Shown here: piece by piece, positions 16,524 to 25,701 of the stretch | Numbering within the stretch: position 1 is the stretch's first letter | Layout of the letters: every line of letters starts with the position of its first letter | Origin: UMGS1668 sp035447605 | GTDB taxonomy: Bacteria > Bacillota > Clostridia > Oscillospirales > Ruminococcaceae | Assembly: GCA_035447605.1 (NCBI GenBank) | Contig: DAOTHJ010000001.1 | Coordinates: forward strand, 62,001 to 126,000 | DNA length: 64,000 nt | Direction: 5' to 3' | Translations under genes and position numbers: made by a program | Notes under the pieces: generated by a model | What the model was told of the DNA's origin: nothing | Databases searched by the model: none | Seen by the model: only the letters and a program-made list of their open reading frames with translations

Positions 16524-17651
16524 GTGATTTACTGCAGATACTGCGGAAAGATGCTGCCCGACGACTCGGTCTTCTGCGAAGGCTGCGGAAGGCAGTTAAA
16601 AGACAATCTCCCGGAGGCGGAAAACGGCGCTGTTTCCCCTCCGGCCGTCGGCGTGCCGGCCGAAGAATGCGGCGAACAAGGCAGAGCTGTCCCGGCCGCG
16701 GGTACGCCGCCCGAAAAAGATCTTAGGCGAAACGAAGACGTCTCCGCCGAACCGGAGATTATCTCCTGCCCGAACTGCGGGGCCCGCTTTGCCCCCGGCG
16801 ATAAGGAAGTCTGTCCTTTTTGCGGAACGGAACTTCCCACAAAAGAGGATCGCGAGGAAAAAGGGCGTCTTTTGAATACGGTCCGTGGCATCTACAAATT
16901 ATCCGCCACCAACGCGTTTTTGATTGGTCTGCTCCTCCTGATCGGATTCCTGTTTTTCTTTTTCTATCTGCGGAGCGACCGGTACGAAACATTCTTCAGC
17001 TTCTCCTCCTATGGGATGTGGATGATCGTTCTGTTTGCCGTCGCCGTGCCGTTTTCTCTGATCGCCGCCAGAAGAAACTTTACTTCAAGGATCAAAAAGG
17101 CCGGCCTGACGCAGCAGCAGTACGCTTCGCTGCTCAAGGAATCCATGCGCCGGCCTCGCAAATTCGTGCCGAAGACGCCCGGCGAATCTGCCCCAAACGG
17201 CAGCGGGGCAAAGAATGTTCCGGGAAAAACCGAGAAAATCGCCGGCCGCGTGCTGAAAGTAACAATGGCTGCGCTTTTCGTGGGGCTCGGTTTGATGGCC
17301 GCCAATTATTTCACCGACGGCGCCGTCTTCTCTTTCGTCGATAGCACGGTGTTCTCTTCCGGCGGAGAATCGCTCACCGGGCGGTGGGAGGCCACCTCGC
17401 GCGGCAGCTACGACCCGGCCGTCATTTTTAAGAACGGCAAAGCCTATTTTGGGATTATCGGCCTTTCCGACGAGGATATTATCGCCGATGTCGCCGGTAT
17501 CCGCCAGAAAGCGGACCGGGACGGCGTAAGTTACACCGCAACGGCCACTTCCATCACCTTTACCAGCAACAACGGAATCTCCAAAACATATGAGCGCGAT
17601 AAGGATACCATCTATTTTGGTTCCGCCACACTGAAGAAAACGTCCGGATAG
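16524..17651 (+). CDS. Double zinc-ribbon membrane protein of unknown function
   Basis: 375 residues. Two zinc ribbons (YCRYCGKMLPDDSVFCEGCG at the N-terminus and SCPNCGARF..VCPFCGTEL near residue 85) are followed by two hydrophobic hairpin helices, a basic loop, a third membrane helix (about 245-262) and a C-terminal domain of about 100 residues, GRWEATSRGSYDPAVIF onwards, that looks like the small beta-sheet domain found outside the membrane in such proteins. GTG at 16524 follows GGAGGT by 6 nt and gives the usual MIYCRYCG start. Function is unknown. Confidence 0.78.
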   Translation: MIYCRYCGKMLPDDSVFCEGCGRQLKDNLPEAENGAVSPPAVGVPAEECGEQGRAVPAAGTPPEKDLRRNEDVSAEPEIISCPNCGARFAPGDKEVCPFCGTELPTKEDREEKGRLLNTVRGIYKLSATNAFLIGLLLLIGFLFFFFYLRSDRYETFFSFSSYGMWMIVLFAVAVPFSLIAARRNFTSRIKKAGLTQQQYASLLKESMRRPRKFVPKTPGESAPNGSGAKNVPGKTEKIAGRVLKVTMAALFVGLGLMAANYFTDGAVFSFVDSTVFSSGGESLTGRWEATSRGSYDPAVIFKNGKAYFGIIGLSDEDIIADVAGIRQKADRDGVSYTATATSITFTSNNGISKTYERDKDTIYFGSATLKKTSG

Positions 17652-17839
17652 GCGCCGTTTCACTGTCCGCCAAGTTTGGGCGACAAACGGGGCTGCGGCT
17701 CTTCCCCTTGTTTGGGTAAAACCTCCGGAAAAAGAGGCGTGGCCCGGCGGGGAACTTCCAAAGGGCTTCCCCGAAAACATCCATAGAGTAAATGCTCTTG
17801 CGGGCGGTGGAATTTCCCGTCCCCGTTTAAGTAAAAAGA

Positions 17840-17877
17840 AAAGGCCGGTTCCGTTCGGGGACCGGCTTATTTTATTA
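17840..17877 (+). terminator. Intrinsic terminator
   Basis: GCCGGTTCC and GGGACCGGC form a stem with a GTTC loop, followed by TTATTTTATT. It lies in the 340-bp gap between the convergent zinc-ribbon and sleC genes, which otherwise holds nothing recognised. Confidence 0.72.
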
Positions 17878-17989
17878 CAGGAAGTGCCGGGGCGGGATGC
17901 ACAGCGCGGCCGGCACCCGGCTTTTCTCCGATTCCGGAGGGCGTTTCCCATCCGTTTTGGAAAGTTTCTCCCGAGAACGGCGCGGGCGC

Positions 17990-19231
17990 TTACGTCGGCA
18001 TCGTAACGGCCAGAAAGATCTCCGAGATCCGGTACCAGGTCGGATAATTGACCTCGCCCGTCACCGGAAGGTCGAATACCTCCTGAAAGATCTTGACGGA
18101 GGCGGCCGTGTTCTCCCCATAGATGCCGTCCACCACCAGCTTGGGAATCAGGGGATAATTCTGCGAAACGGCGTTGAGCTGCTGCTGGATGACCTTGACG
18201 TATTCCCCGGTGGAACCGATCTTGAGCACCGTTCCGGGGAAGGAGATCGGGATGCCTTCGGCCTTCTCCGCCTGTTTGAGCACGATGTCGTAGCCGTAGT
18301 AGTTTTTCAGGATCTGCAGGGCCGAATATCCCTGATCGCCCAGATTCTTGGAGCCCCACTGGCTGAGCCAGCCCTCGCGGTTGACCCGAACGCCGTCGTT
18401 GTACTGCGTAAAAAGGGGCTGAATGATATTCTGCCTGGAAACGTAGGTGGTAAAGATCTCATCCACCACTTCGGAGATCTCCCGATAAATATTTCTGCCG
18501 AACGTGAACGACTGGTCGAAAGAGGTGGAACTGGTGATTGTGAAATCGTACCCCTTGCTCCGATACCACTCGGTGTAGACCCGGCTCATCGTAAAAGAAA
18601 GGATTGCATAGATATTGGCTTTCAGCGTCTCTCTTGGCCAAGTGGCGTAAATTTCGCTGCTGGCTACATTCTTTATGTAGTCTTTGAAAGTCACGGTGTA
18701 ATTGGGGGCCGAGGCATCTTCCGGTCTGCCGGCATGAACCACGATAAGCCCCGGAACCACCGGCCGCGGCAGGACCACCAACCCCTGCGGAAAAGGAAGC
18801 TTCTTGACCTCCGCCTCCGGGATCTTCGGTGGAAAATCCCCCCACAGCGTGGGATACGGAATCAGGATATTCGTGGGCAGCGGCTTCAGGACGACTTCCT
18901 GAAGTGCCGTGCTGGAAGAGAAAAGCTGCACATTCTCGACCGAGGCCTCTTCAAAGCCCGGTGCGGTGACGGTGAGATTATATTGATTGAACGGCCTTGG
19001 CTGATCGGGCTCAAGAGAATAGGATAACGGCGGCGTTGATAGGGTAACCGCCGGTATCCTGCCAGTCGCGTCCGTTTGGGTTTCCTCCAGCACGGCGCCG
19101 GTATCCGGGTCGGTGACCCGCACCAGCGCGCCTTCCGCCGGGCTGCCCAACCGGTCCGTATATACATAGACCTGAAGCATTCCAAATCCGCCTGAGGTGT
19201 TTTCCACAGGTGCCGTATTGTCTCCATTCAT
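17990..19231 (-). CDS. sleC: Spore cortex-lytic enzyme SleC (pro-form)
   Basis: 413 residues in the domain order of clostridial SleC. There is a carboxypeptidase-regulatory-like beta domain (about 17-115), a SpoIID-like lytic transglycosylase domain (about 180-320) with the catalytic glutamate in ASSEIYATWPRETLKAN (E193) and the conserved LSQWGSKNLGDQGYSA, and a peptidoglycan-binding domain (about 340-405, DGIYGENTAASVKIFQ). In Clostridium perfringens and C. difficile, pro-SleC is stored in the spore and cut by Csp proteases during germination to digest cortex. It lies 36 bp after two Csp-type genes on the same strand, which supports the name strongly. Confidence 0.88.
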   Translation of the reverse strand: MNGDNTAPVENTSGGFGMLQVYVYTDRLGSPAEGALVRVTDPDTGAVLEETQTDATGRIPAVTLSTPPLSYSLEPDQPRPFNQYNLTVTAPGFEEASVENVQLFSSSTALQEVVLKPLPTNILIPYPTLWGDFPPKIPEAEVKKLPFPQGLVVLPRPVVPGLIVVHAGRPEDASAPNYTVTFKDYIKNVASSEIYATWPRETLKANIYAILSFTMSRVYTEWYRSKGYDFTITSSTSFDQSFTFGRNIYREISEVVDEIFTTYVSRQNIIQPLFTQYNDGVRVNREGWLSQWGSKNLGDQGYSALQILKNYYGYDIVLKQAEKAEGIPISFPGTVLKIGSTGEYVKVIQQQLNAVSQNYPLIPKLVVDGIYGENTAASVKIFQEVFDLPVTGEVNYPTWYRISEIFLAVTMPT

Positions 19232-19267
19232 GCTGTCTCTCTCCTCATGGTCTTATGTCAGATACGG

Positions 19268-20983
19268 TCAGATGATGGTTTCTCTAAGCGTGCTAAACGT
19301 ATTATGCAGATTCAGTTTTCCGTATCCCCATTTGATATTGGGGTACTGGACGTTTTCCACCCTCTCACATCCGCTGATCAGCAGGCTTTTGACCAGTTCT
19401 CCGTCCATGGCCGGAAGGTTTCTTTGGACGACGCCCCACTCCACCAGCAGCGCAGCCGCGCCGGCCGTAATCGCCGCCGCCACACTGGTTCCGGTCATCG
19501 TGCCATAACCCGTCGGGTAGATTCCCGGGACTTTGACCCCGGGCGCCACAAAATTAGGCGATATCCTGGGAACTCTGGTCGGGCCCCAGGAGGAAGAAAC
19601 ATACAGGCTGTTGTCGCTGGTGTCGTATGCCCCGCAGGTGATGGTTCTCAACGCACTGGAGGGGAATACAATGGTCGTTTCCGGAACCGGTTTTAAAAAC
19701 TCGACCGTCTCGTCAACCTGGCCGGTGATGGGAAGCCAGGCATAGTATTCTCCGCTGATGATGGATTCACCAAACAAGGTGATATCCCAGATGCCCTCGG
19801 TGGTGCTTTGAAAACCCACAATGATCTGGTTATCGGAATTTTTGGAATAGATGACCGTAAGGGTGGTGTTTTCTAGAAGTAGTTTCTCTGAATATATGAG
19901 CCCCACTTTGAAGTTGACCCTCGGCAGCACCTCGCCGGTGGGAGATGTGACGGCCACAGTAATCTTATCGAACGCATTGCTGAAAATAAACACCGTGAAG
20001 GAGGCACCCTGTCTTCCCACCTTGATGCTGATGGTATCGGTAGCTCCGGTCTGTGGGATCTTCCCTTGGGTATGATGCTTGGCGTTCGACTCGTTGCCGG
20101 CCGCCGTAATAAAAGTATATCCGGACCACAAAGAAATAAAAGAAAGATACTCCTCAAACGGGGTATTCCCGTCACGACCGCTGGAGTTGGAACCCATGGC
20201 GATGCAGATGACTGCCGGCATATTAAGCTCCAGTGCCCGGTCCAGGATGTATTTGATTCCCAGCAGGTAATCCGTGGCCTCATACAGATTCGGGTTATCG
20301 GCCGGTATCAGATAGCGATTAATGTAATAATCTCTCGCACGGCGCAGCTTCACCGCGACGATACTGGCTTTCGGCGCGGCACCCAAATAATTCCCCGCCT
20401 CGTTGCTGGCCGCCACCGAGGCAAGAAAGGTGCCGTGGCCATCCTCGTCGATGCTGGGTACGATACTATAGGGATTGTCGGACATGAGCGCCTGATTGAT
20501 CATTTCAGCGTCGTAGCGCGCGCCGAAATAGATATTGCCTGATCTTGGGCCGTCGATGGTCTGATCCCAAATGCTGAGGATTTTGGTGCTTCCGTCTTCG
20601 AATTTAAATGCGTTTTGGGTATAGTCGATCCCCGTATCGACAAACCCGATGATGACCCCCCTTCCGGTAAGCCCCAGAAAAGGCTGGTTCTGAACCATGG
20701 TAATCCCGGCGGCGGAATTGCTTGTGACATCCACCGGGGAGAGAATCCTCGGAAAAAAGGTCGCGAAATCCTTCCCCATTTCCTCATATACGTCCCACAA
20801 ATATTTCTGGTTGACATACACAACGATATATCGATTGGCCAGCTCCGTTCCCAGGTGCAGGTACGGCCTGGTTTTCACATAGTCGACGAATTTCGGATCC
20901 ACAATCGCCTGAAAATCCACCGTGGTAGGCAATTTTACGAATTCTTCGAGCGGGAGGTCATCCTCATTAATATTTATAGCCAT
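19268..20983 (-). CDS. Csp-type subtilisin-like germination protease (second copy)
   Basis: 571 residues, S8 family. The catalytic triad is complete: D116 in GFVDTGIDYT, H183 in DEDGHGTFLAS and S500 in MTGTSVAAAITAG; the oxyanion asparagine is in TAAGNES. An N-terminal pro-region of about 100 residues and a jellyroll-like insertion (about 330-440) match the Csp family. Csp proteases cut pro-SleC to start cortex breakdown. The start lies 10 bp inside the previous csp gene and sleC follows, so the three are one operon. Unlike C. difficile CspC and CspA this copy looks catalytically competent. Confidence 0.87.
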   Translation of the reverse strand: MAININEDDLPLEEFVKLPTTVDFQAIVDPKFVDYVKTRPYLHLGTELANRYIVVYVNQKYLWDVYEEMGKDFATFFPRILSPVDVTSNSAAGITMVQNQPFLGLTGRGVIIGFVDTGIDYTQNAFKFEDGSTKILSIWDQTIDGPRSGNIYFGARYDAEMINQALMSDNPYSIVPSIDEDGHGTFLASVAASNEAGNYLGAAPKASIVAVKLRRARDYYINRYLIPADNPNLYEATDYLLGIKYILDRALELNMPAVICIAMGSNSSGRDGNTPFEEYLSFISLWSGYTFITAAGNESNAKHHTQGKIPQTGATDTISIKVGRQGASFTVFIFSNAFDKITVAVTSPTGEVLPRVNFKVGLIYSEKLLLENTTLTVIYSKNSDNQIIVGFQSTTEGIWDITLFGESIISGEYYAWLPITGQVDETVEFLKPVPETTIVFPSSALRTITCGAYDTSDNSLYVSSSWGPTRVPRISPNFVAPGVKVPGIYPTGYGTMTGTSVAAAITAGAAALLVEWGVVQRNLPAMDGELVKSLLISGCERVENVQYPNIKWGYGKLNLHNTFSTLRETII

Positions 20984-22737
20984 ATGTCACTTGTTCCCCA
21001 CTTATATTGTTCCAAAAATGCCATCGTTTCTCTAAGGCATAGCGCGCCATATCCGGAAGTTGGATTTGGATAGCTGATGTTTGCCAGCCGGCTGGCCCCC
21101 AATCTGAGAAAGGCCCTGACCCGCTCCCCATATAAAAAGGGATCGTTGTTGTTGACGATTCCCCACTGCATCATCAGCGCGACGGAGCCGGTGACAAAGG
21201 GAGCCGCCATACTGGTGCCGGTAAAAGCATCGTAGCCGCCGCCCACTCTGGTGGTCAGGATGTTCACGGCCGGGGCGGCAATATCCGGATTTGGCAGCGC
21301 CATGTTGGCGTTTCCCTTTCCGGAAAACTCGGCGACGTTGCCCACTCTGTCATTGTACCCCGCCACGCGGATCATTTTATAGGCGGTGGAAGGAATCGTC
21401 ATGGTGTCTTCGGAGGTCGGGTTGGAAAAATAGGTTTCATCGGTGACCTGCTCCAAAGTCGGCAGCCACATCTTGAAGTCTCCATCCACGATCCTGCCGG
21501 CAATGATTCGGAGCTTCCATAAGCCGGCCTTCACGGTACTATCTGTGGCCCGAACCAGGAAAAAGATCTCCTGGCTGATGGCATAATGGCTTGGCTGACC
21601 ATAGATAATGGTGAGCACCAGATTCCCCATACGGATGTTCTTCACTTGGTTGTTGATCCTGATGATGCCGGAGGATTCCCCTGTCGGGAAAATGATCTCC
21701 GCCGAGAGGCTGTCGGCAAAGTTTTTCCAGAAGGAGATATAAAACTCCTCAATCCCCGGGGCGGTAAAAAAATCGATTTCCTCGACCTGATTCGTGGCAA
21801 TCTGCCCATGGTAGTGGTGGCCTGCCGCGCCCTCGTTCCCGGTTGGGATCACGAAGGAAGTTTTCCATTCGTCGCTCATTGCGGTAAGATAGGTCTCAAA
21901 CAGACTGTCCCCTCGATGGGAACCGTTGTTCATCCCGAAGCTCATATTGATGACGACCGGCATATTCAGATTTCTTGCTATATCGATGATATACCTGACT
22001 GCGCGCATCAGTTCCGTAGTCCGGGTGAAGGCCTGGTAGCCTTTTATGCCAACCTTGACCACGATGAGCGATGCCTCGGTGGCGACGCCGATATTCTGCC
22101 CGTCGTTGCCCCGGCCGTTTCCGGCCGCGATGCCGGCTACGGCGGTCCCATGGCCGGTCGGATCCTTGCAGTTGATGACCGCGAGCGGATTGGGCGCCCT
22201 CAGAGCCGCATTGAGCTGCTCCTGCGTGTATTCCGCCCCGGCGGTAAACCCGGCCGGAGGGGTTCCCTCTCCGGTTTGATCCCATAGATAAAGGATCCTG
22301 CTGGTTCCGTCCTCATTCCGGAAATCCGGGTGGGTATAGTCGATGCCGGCATCAATAATCGCCACAATGACGCCGGCGCCGGAAAGGTTATAGCCTACGG
22401 GACTCTGAACGGGGGGAATGCAGGATGAAGCCAGGTTGACGGGAGAGGCAATATATAAGCTTTTCGGCAGTTCCAGATGCTCGATCTGCGGATAAAAATA
22501 AAGGTTTGAAATTTTATTTTTATCAATCGTGAAGATCGCATACCCCTGGGATAGAATTTCCACCTCTGCCTGCAGATCCTGCGCGACCGAGGCGACGTCC
22601 CCGTGAAATTTGGCGATGACCTCCGTCTCGTTTACATCCTCCGGGAGCAGGTTCTGCACCCCATTCTCAAGGACCTCTACCGGAGCGCGGAGTTTTCCTG
22701 GGCTCTGAGGTCTGTCTCGCCTGTAAGGATTTCGCAT
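20974..22737 (-). CDS. Csp-type subtilisin-like germination protease (first copy)
   Basis: 587 residues, S8 family, paralogue of the next gene. The triad is D129 (IDAGIDYTHPDF), H196 (DPTGHGTAVAG) and S509 (TGTSMAAPFVTG), with oxyanion N in PTGNEGAAG. The pro-region (about 1-100) contains a typical inhibitory-peptide pattern, and a beta insertion lies before the serine. It most resembles CspB, the active pro-SleC protease. The ATG is 12 nt after GGAGG, somewhat long. Gene order csp-csp-sleC is that of the cspABC/sleC loci in Clostridium. Confidence 0.87.
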   Translation of the reverse strand: MRNPYRRDRPQSPGKLRAPVEVLENGVQNLLPEDVNETEVIAKFHGDVASVAQDLQAEVEILSQGYAIFTIDKNKISNLYFYPQIEHLELPKSLYIASPVNLASSCIPPVQSPVGYNLSGAGVIVAIIDAGIDYTHPDFRNEDGTSRILYLWDQTGEGTPPAGFTAGAEYTQEQLNAALRAPNPLAVINCKDPTGHGTAVAGIAAGNGRGNDGQNIGVATEASLIVVKVGIKGYQAFTRTTELMRAVRYIIDIARNLNMPVVINMSFGMNNGSHRGDSLFETYLTAMSDEWKTSFVIPTGNEGAAGHHYHGQIATNQVEEIDFFTAPGIEEFYISFWKNFADSLSAEIIFPTGESSGIIRINNQVKNIRMGNLVLTIIYGQPSHYAISQEIFFLVRATDSTVKAGLWKLRIIAGRIVDGDFKMWLPTLEQVTDETYFSNPTSEDTMTIPSTAYKMIRVAGYNDRVGNVAEFSGKGNANMALPNPDIAAPAVNILTTRVGGGYDAFTGTSMAAPFVTGSVALMMQWGIVNNNDPFLYGERVRAFLRLGASRLANISYPNPTSGYGALCLRETMAFLEQYKWGTSDIWL

Positions 22738-22758
22738 CGGAGCATTTCTCCTCCTTTC

Positions 22759-23022
22759 TCAGTAATAGATCCAAACCTGTTTTTGGGGGATCGGATTATA
22801 AATCCATCTGCTATTTACAAGTATATAGCCGATTAGGGTATCGCCTTGTACGTGTTTTATGAAATACCAGTATCCGTTCCCGTTGGTCAGCCAGACGAAG
22901 ACCACCATATTGATGCAATTCACGATGGTACCCACATCCGCCTCAGCCAAGCAGTGCGGGCGTGTCGGCCGAAAAGTGAGCAGCCGCTTTTGCGTCTCTG
23001 TGGCCGGAAACATTCTATCCAA
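22759..23022 (-). CDS. Small hypothetical protein upstream of the csp genes
   Basis: 87 residues, 21 bp before the first csp gene and on the same strand. The C-terminal half is rich in aromatics and isoleucine: FVWLTNGNGYWYFIKHVQ, then LIGYILVNSRWIYN. It resembles the short W/Y-rich proteins common in spore formers, but I cannot name a family. TTG at 23022 lies 7 nt after GGGGGAGG; the ATG at 23013 would be too far. AT content is higher than in neighbouring metabolic genes, like the rest of this spore operon. A role in germination is inference from position only. Confidence 0.55.
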   Translation of the reverse strand: MDRMFPATETQKRLLTFRPTRPHCLAEADVGTIVNCINMVVFVWLTNGNGYWYFIKHVQGDTLIGYILVNSRWIYNPIPQKQVWIYY

Positions 23023-23220
23023 GACAGATCCTCCCCCGGTTCCTCAAAAATTCGGCCGCACCGTGCGCTAAAGTCCGAAACGACCGTTTTTTTCCTAAAC
23101 ACATTTATATGTTCGGGTACGGGGAAGTATCACCCCCGGCTTCGCGGCTTCGGCAAATTCTCTCTCGGCGCATGGATTCCCAAAGCGGCGCGGAGTCTGT
23201 TCCACCCGGCGTATCCCATC

Positions 23221-23256
23221 AAAAAAAGGCGCACCGTCCGGTGTGCCCTTTTTATA
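23221..23256. terminator. Bidirectional intrinsic terminator
   Basis: GGCGCACCG and CGGTGTGCC form a stem with TC loop and one G-T pair, flanked by A6 and T5 runs. It serves the minus-strand EAL gene, whose stop is 38 bp away. Confidence 0.82.
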
Positions 23257-23293
23257 CTTTTTGCAGAGGAAAAACCTCCGGCCGAAGCCGCGA

Positions 23294-25204
23294 TTACTCA
23301 TCCAACAACTTATCCGCCTCGTTGAGCGGCATCGGCCGGTAATAATAGAATCCCTGGATATAATCACATTTGAGTTTCTTGAGCAGCTCGATCTGCTCCT
23401 CGGTTTCGGCGCCTTCGCAGACGATGCTGAAATTCAGCCGGTGCCCGAGGGAAACGATCGAATCCAGAATGACTGCGCCTTTTTCGTTATCCGCCATCAG
23501 CAGCAGAGAACGGTCCAGCTTCAGGATGTCGATCGGGTAATTTTTCAGGTCGGAATAGCAGGTGCTGCCGGAGCCGAAATCATCGAGATAGATGCTGAAT
23601 TTCATCCGGCGGAGGGCCTCGATATTTCTCTGCGCGGTCGCGTTGTTCTCCTGCACCACGCTTTCGGTGATCTCGATGGCGATCTGTCTGGGATCCACCG
23701 TATAACGGTTGAAGATCTCGATCAGCTTGTTTGCCAGATCCGGCGAATCAAAATCAAATCTTGAAAAGTTGCAGGAGATGACGATCCGTTTTTCTCCCCG
23801 GATGTTCCGCTGCTGCTGCCATCGACAGACCCGTTCAAACAAATACAGGTCCAGATCCATGATCGTGCCCTGGCCCTCGAAGAGCGAAATGAATTTGTCC
23901 GGCTTCAGAAGTCCCTTGGTCGGGTGGTTCCAGCGGACCAGCGCCTCGCAGCCATAGATGCCGTTTTCGTTCAGGCTGACATACGGCTGCGCATAGATGG
24001 CGAACTGTTCCGTCCGGAACGCTTCGGAGATCATGGAGATGAGCTGATCCTGCTCCTGCATCTCATTCAGGATGTCTTTTCCGCAGATCGCATACGAGAG
24101 ATTGTGATTCAGCGCATACCGGTAGGCCTCTTTGCAGTAATAAATGACGTTTTGGGCGAAACGATCCTCTTTTTGCACGGAATAGATGCCCGCGTGGATG
24201 CCGATCTCATATTCTTTGGAGAACACCACCGGATAGGCGTCGATCTTGTCAAGTACTCTGACCGCCCAGTTCTCCAGCTCCTCCTGAGAGACCGTCTTCC
24301 GCGCAAGGACGAAGGAATCGTTCTCCACCCGGCAGAGCATCCCGGCATCGCCCATGTTCCTTGCGAGGACGTGGGCCATATATTTCAGAAAGTTGTTGAC
24401 CTCCTCGGTGCCGAAGTGGTCGTACAGCTGTTTAAAATCCTCGCTGAAATAGACGACGGAATATTCCGCCCGCTGGCTGTCCGTCAGCTGTCTGTCATAG
24501 GTCAGGCAAAAATGGTCGAGATTCCACACGCCGGTCAGGTCGTCGAATAATTCGCTGTACCGTTGTTTGTGCCTGAGCGCACGGTTTTTTTCCGCGAGCA
24601 CAATGATGGAGATCACCGCGGCAAGATAGGCGGCGGAAACCAGCATCACCAGCCAGCCGGAAGTTTTCTCCTGCTTGCCCTCCACCGCATACTTCATCAG
24701 AATATGGTTCATCTCGTCGCTTTTCAGAACCTCTTCAAAAGCCTTGTTGAAGCTTTGGATCAGTTCCGGTTCGGCGGCTTCCGTAAAGGCGAAATAAGTC
24801 TGATGAGCCGTGCCGCCGATCTCGTAATCCAAACTCTGCTCGGTTTTCTGAAGGCCGGGCTCAGCAAAATCGTCGTGATCCTGGACGGCGGATATGATTT
24901 TGACCTGTGGATTATCGATCAGCTCTTCCCGGTTGTCGCCTGTGGTGGAGCCGACATATTGAAAGGTCAGGCCGGTCTGCTCGCTGATCTGCGCGAGGAT
25001 ATCCGGCATGATCCCGACATATTTGTCTTCCGTGCTGTCGTAAGATTCAATCGGGTCGTAGTCATAGCAGCCTGCGACCAGAATCGGGGTATCCGCCGAC
25101 GGGGAAGACTCCTCCTCAGTCGCCCCCTCCGCATACGCAGGGAGCGCCGTCAGCAAAATATAGATAAAAACAGCACATGCAAATGGAGTGATGCGCCTCA
25201 GCAT
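23294..25204 (-). CDS. Membrane c-di-GMP phosphodiesterase: SBP sensor, GGDEF, EAL
   Basis: 636 residues. A signal peptide (FACAVFIYILLTALPAYAEG) leads to a shortened periplasmic solute-binding-type domain (about 35-165), one membrane helix (about 175-195), a degenerate GGDEF domain where the motif reads RVENDSFVL, and a C-terminal EAL domain. The EAL domain keeps its metal and catalytic residues: CEALVRW, SCNFS, EITES, YLDDFGSGST, LKLDRSLL, CEGAETEEQ, QGFYYYRP. It should therefore hydrolyse c-di-GMP, with the GGDEF part regulatory. The sensor suggests control by an amino-acid-like ligand. ATG at 25204 follows GGAGGAAAAAG. Confidence 0.87.
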   Translation of the reverse strand: MLRRITPFACAVFIYILLTALPAYAEGATEEESSPSADTPILVAGCYDYDPIESYDSTEDKYVGIMPDILAQISEQTGLTFQYVGSTTGDNREELIDNPQVKIISAVQDHDDFAEPGLQKTEQSLDYEIGGTAHQTYFAFTEAAEPELIQSFNKAFEEVLKSDEMNHILMKYAVEGKQEKTSGWLVMLVSAAYLAAVISIIVLAEKNRALRHKQRYSELFDDLTGVWNLDHFCLTYDRQLTDSQRAEYSVVYFSEDFKQLYDHFGTEEVNNFLKYMAHVLARNMGDAGMLCRVENDSFVLARKTVSQEELENWAVRVLDKIDAYPVVFSKEYEIGIHAGIYSVQKEDRFAQNVIYYCKEAYRYALNHNLSYAICGKDILNEMQEQDQLISMISEAFRTEQFAIYAQPYVSLNENGIYGCEALVRWNHPTKGLLKPDKFISLFEGQGTIMDLDLYLFERVCRWQQQRNIRGEKRIVISCNFSRFDFDSPDLANKLIEIFNRYTVDPRQIAIEITESVVQENNATAQRNIEALRRMKFSIYLDDFGSGSTCYSDLKNYPIDILKLDRSLLLMADNEKGAVILDSIVSLGHRLNFSIVCEGAETEEQIELLKKLKCDYIQGFYYYRPMPLNEADKLLDE

Positions 25205-25701
25205 TCTTTTTCCTCCGGCATTTCGGATTTGTTGTACTTCAGTACCGGCAGGCCCGTCCCCCAAAAGGAGCGGCCTCCTGCCGAAGGCGTTCTCAGCTTG
25301 GCTCCGGCAAGGAAAGGGTACGAAAATTTCCCCCGGAGGCAAACCGCGGGAACTTCCCCGCCTCTTTGCATTCGTGGAGCCCGGATTGTTTTGCTTCAGA
25401 TCTGCCCGCTTGAACGCCCGTCATAGTTTCCTCCTGCTTTTCATTGGGAAACGCCCGATCGTACTCCTTCATTCTTTCCTGTTGCATTTGGAAAACGTCT
25501 CGCCGTTTTTATGAAGAAATAAATGAATTTCCCATTTTTGTTCCGTGCCGCCGGATAAAAAGCGGCCTTGGGGTAAAAGAAAAACCGTCCGCAGAGATCC
25601 CGGGCCCATAGGCACGGTCACGGCCGGTGGATTTTCAGAGGCAACGCTCTTCCGCGCGATCTTCCATCCCCGTCTCCGCTCCTGCCCGCCGCCTCGGCCG
25701 G
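25205..25701. other. Gap of about 500 bp with no supported gene
   Basis: On the minus strand this is the leader of the EAL gene. It contains a 14-base string at 25358-25371 that also occurs in the leader of the HPt gene (27385-27398). Short frames here lack convincing coding character. No promoter of good quality was found. Confidence 0.5.

Noticed and set aside
25293..25487. 64-residue frame before the EAL gene with GGAGG near an internal ATG
   Set aside because: Sequence looks random, the frame is not continued by the shared 14-base string in the other leader, and no coding trend is visible.
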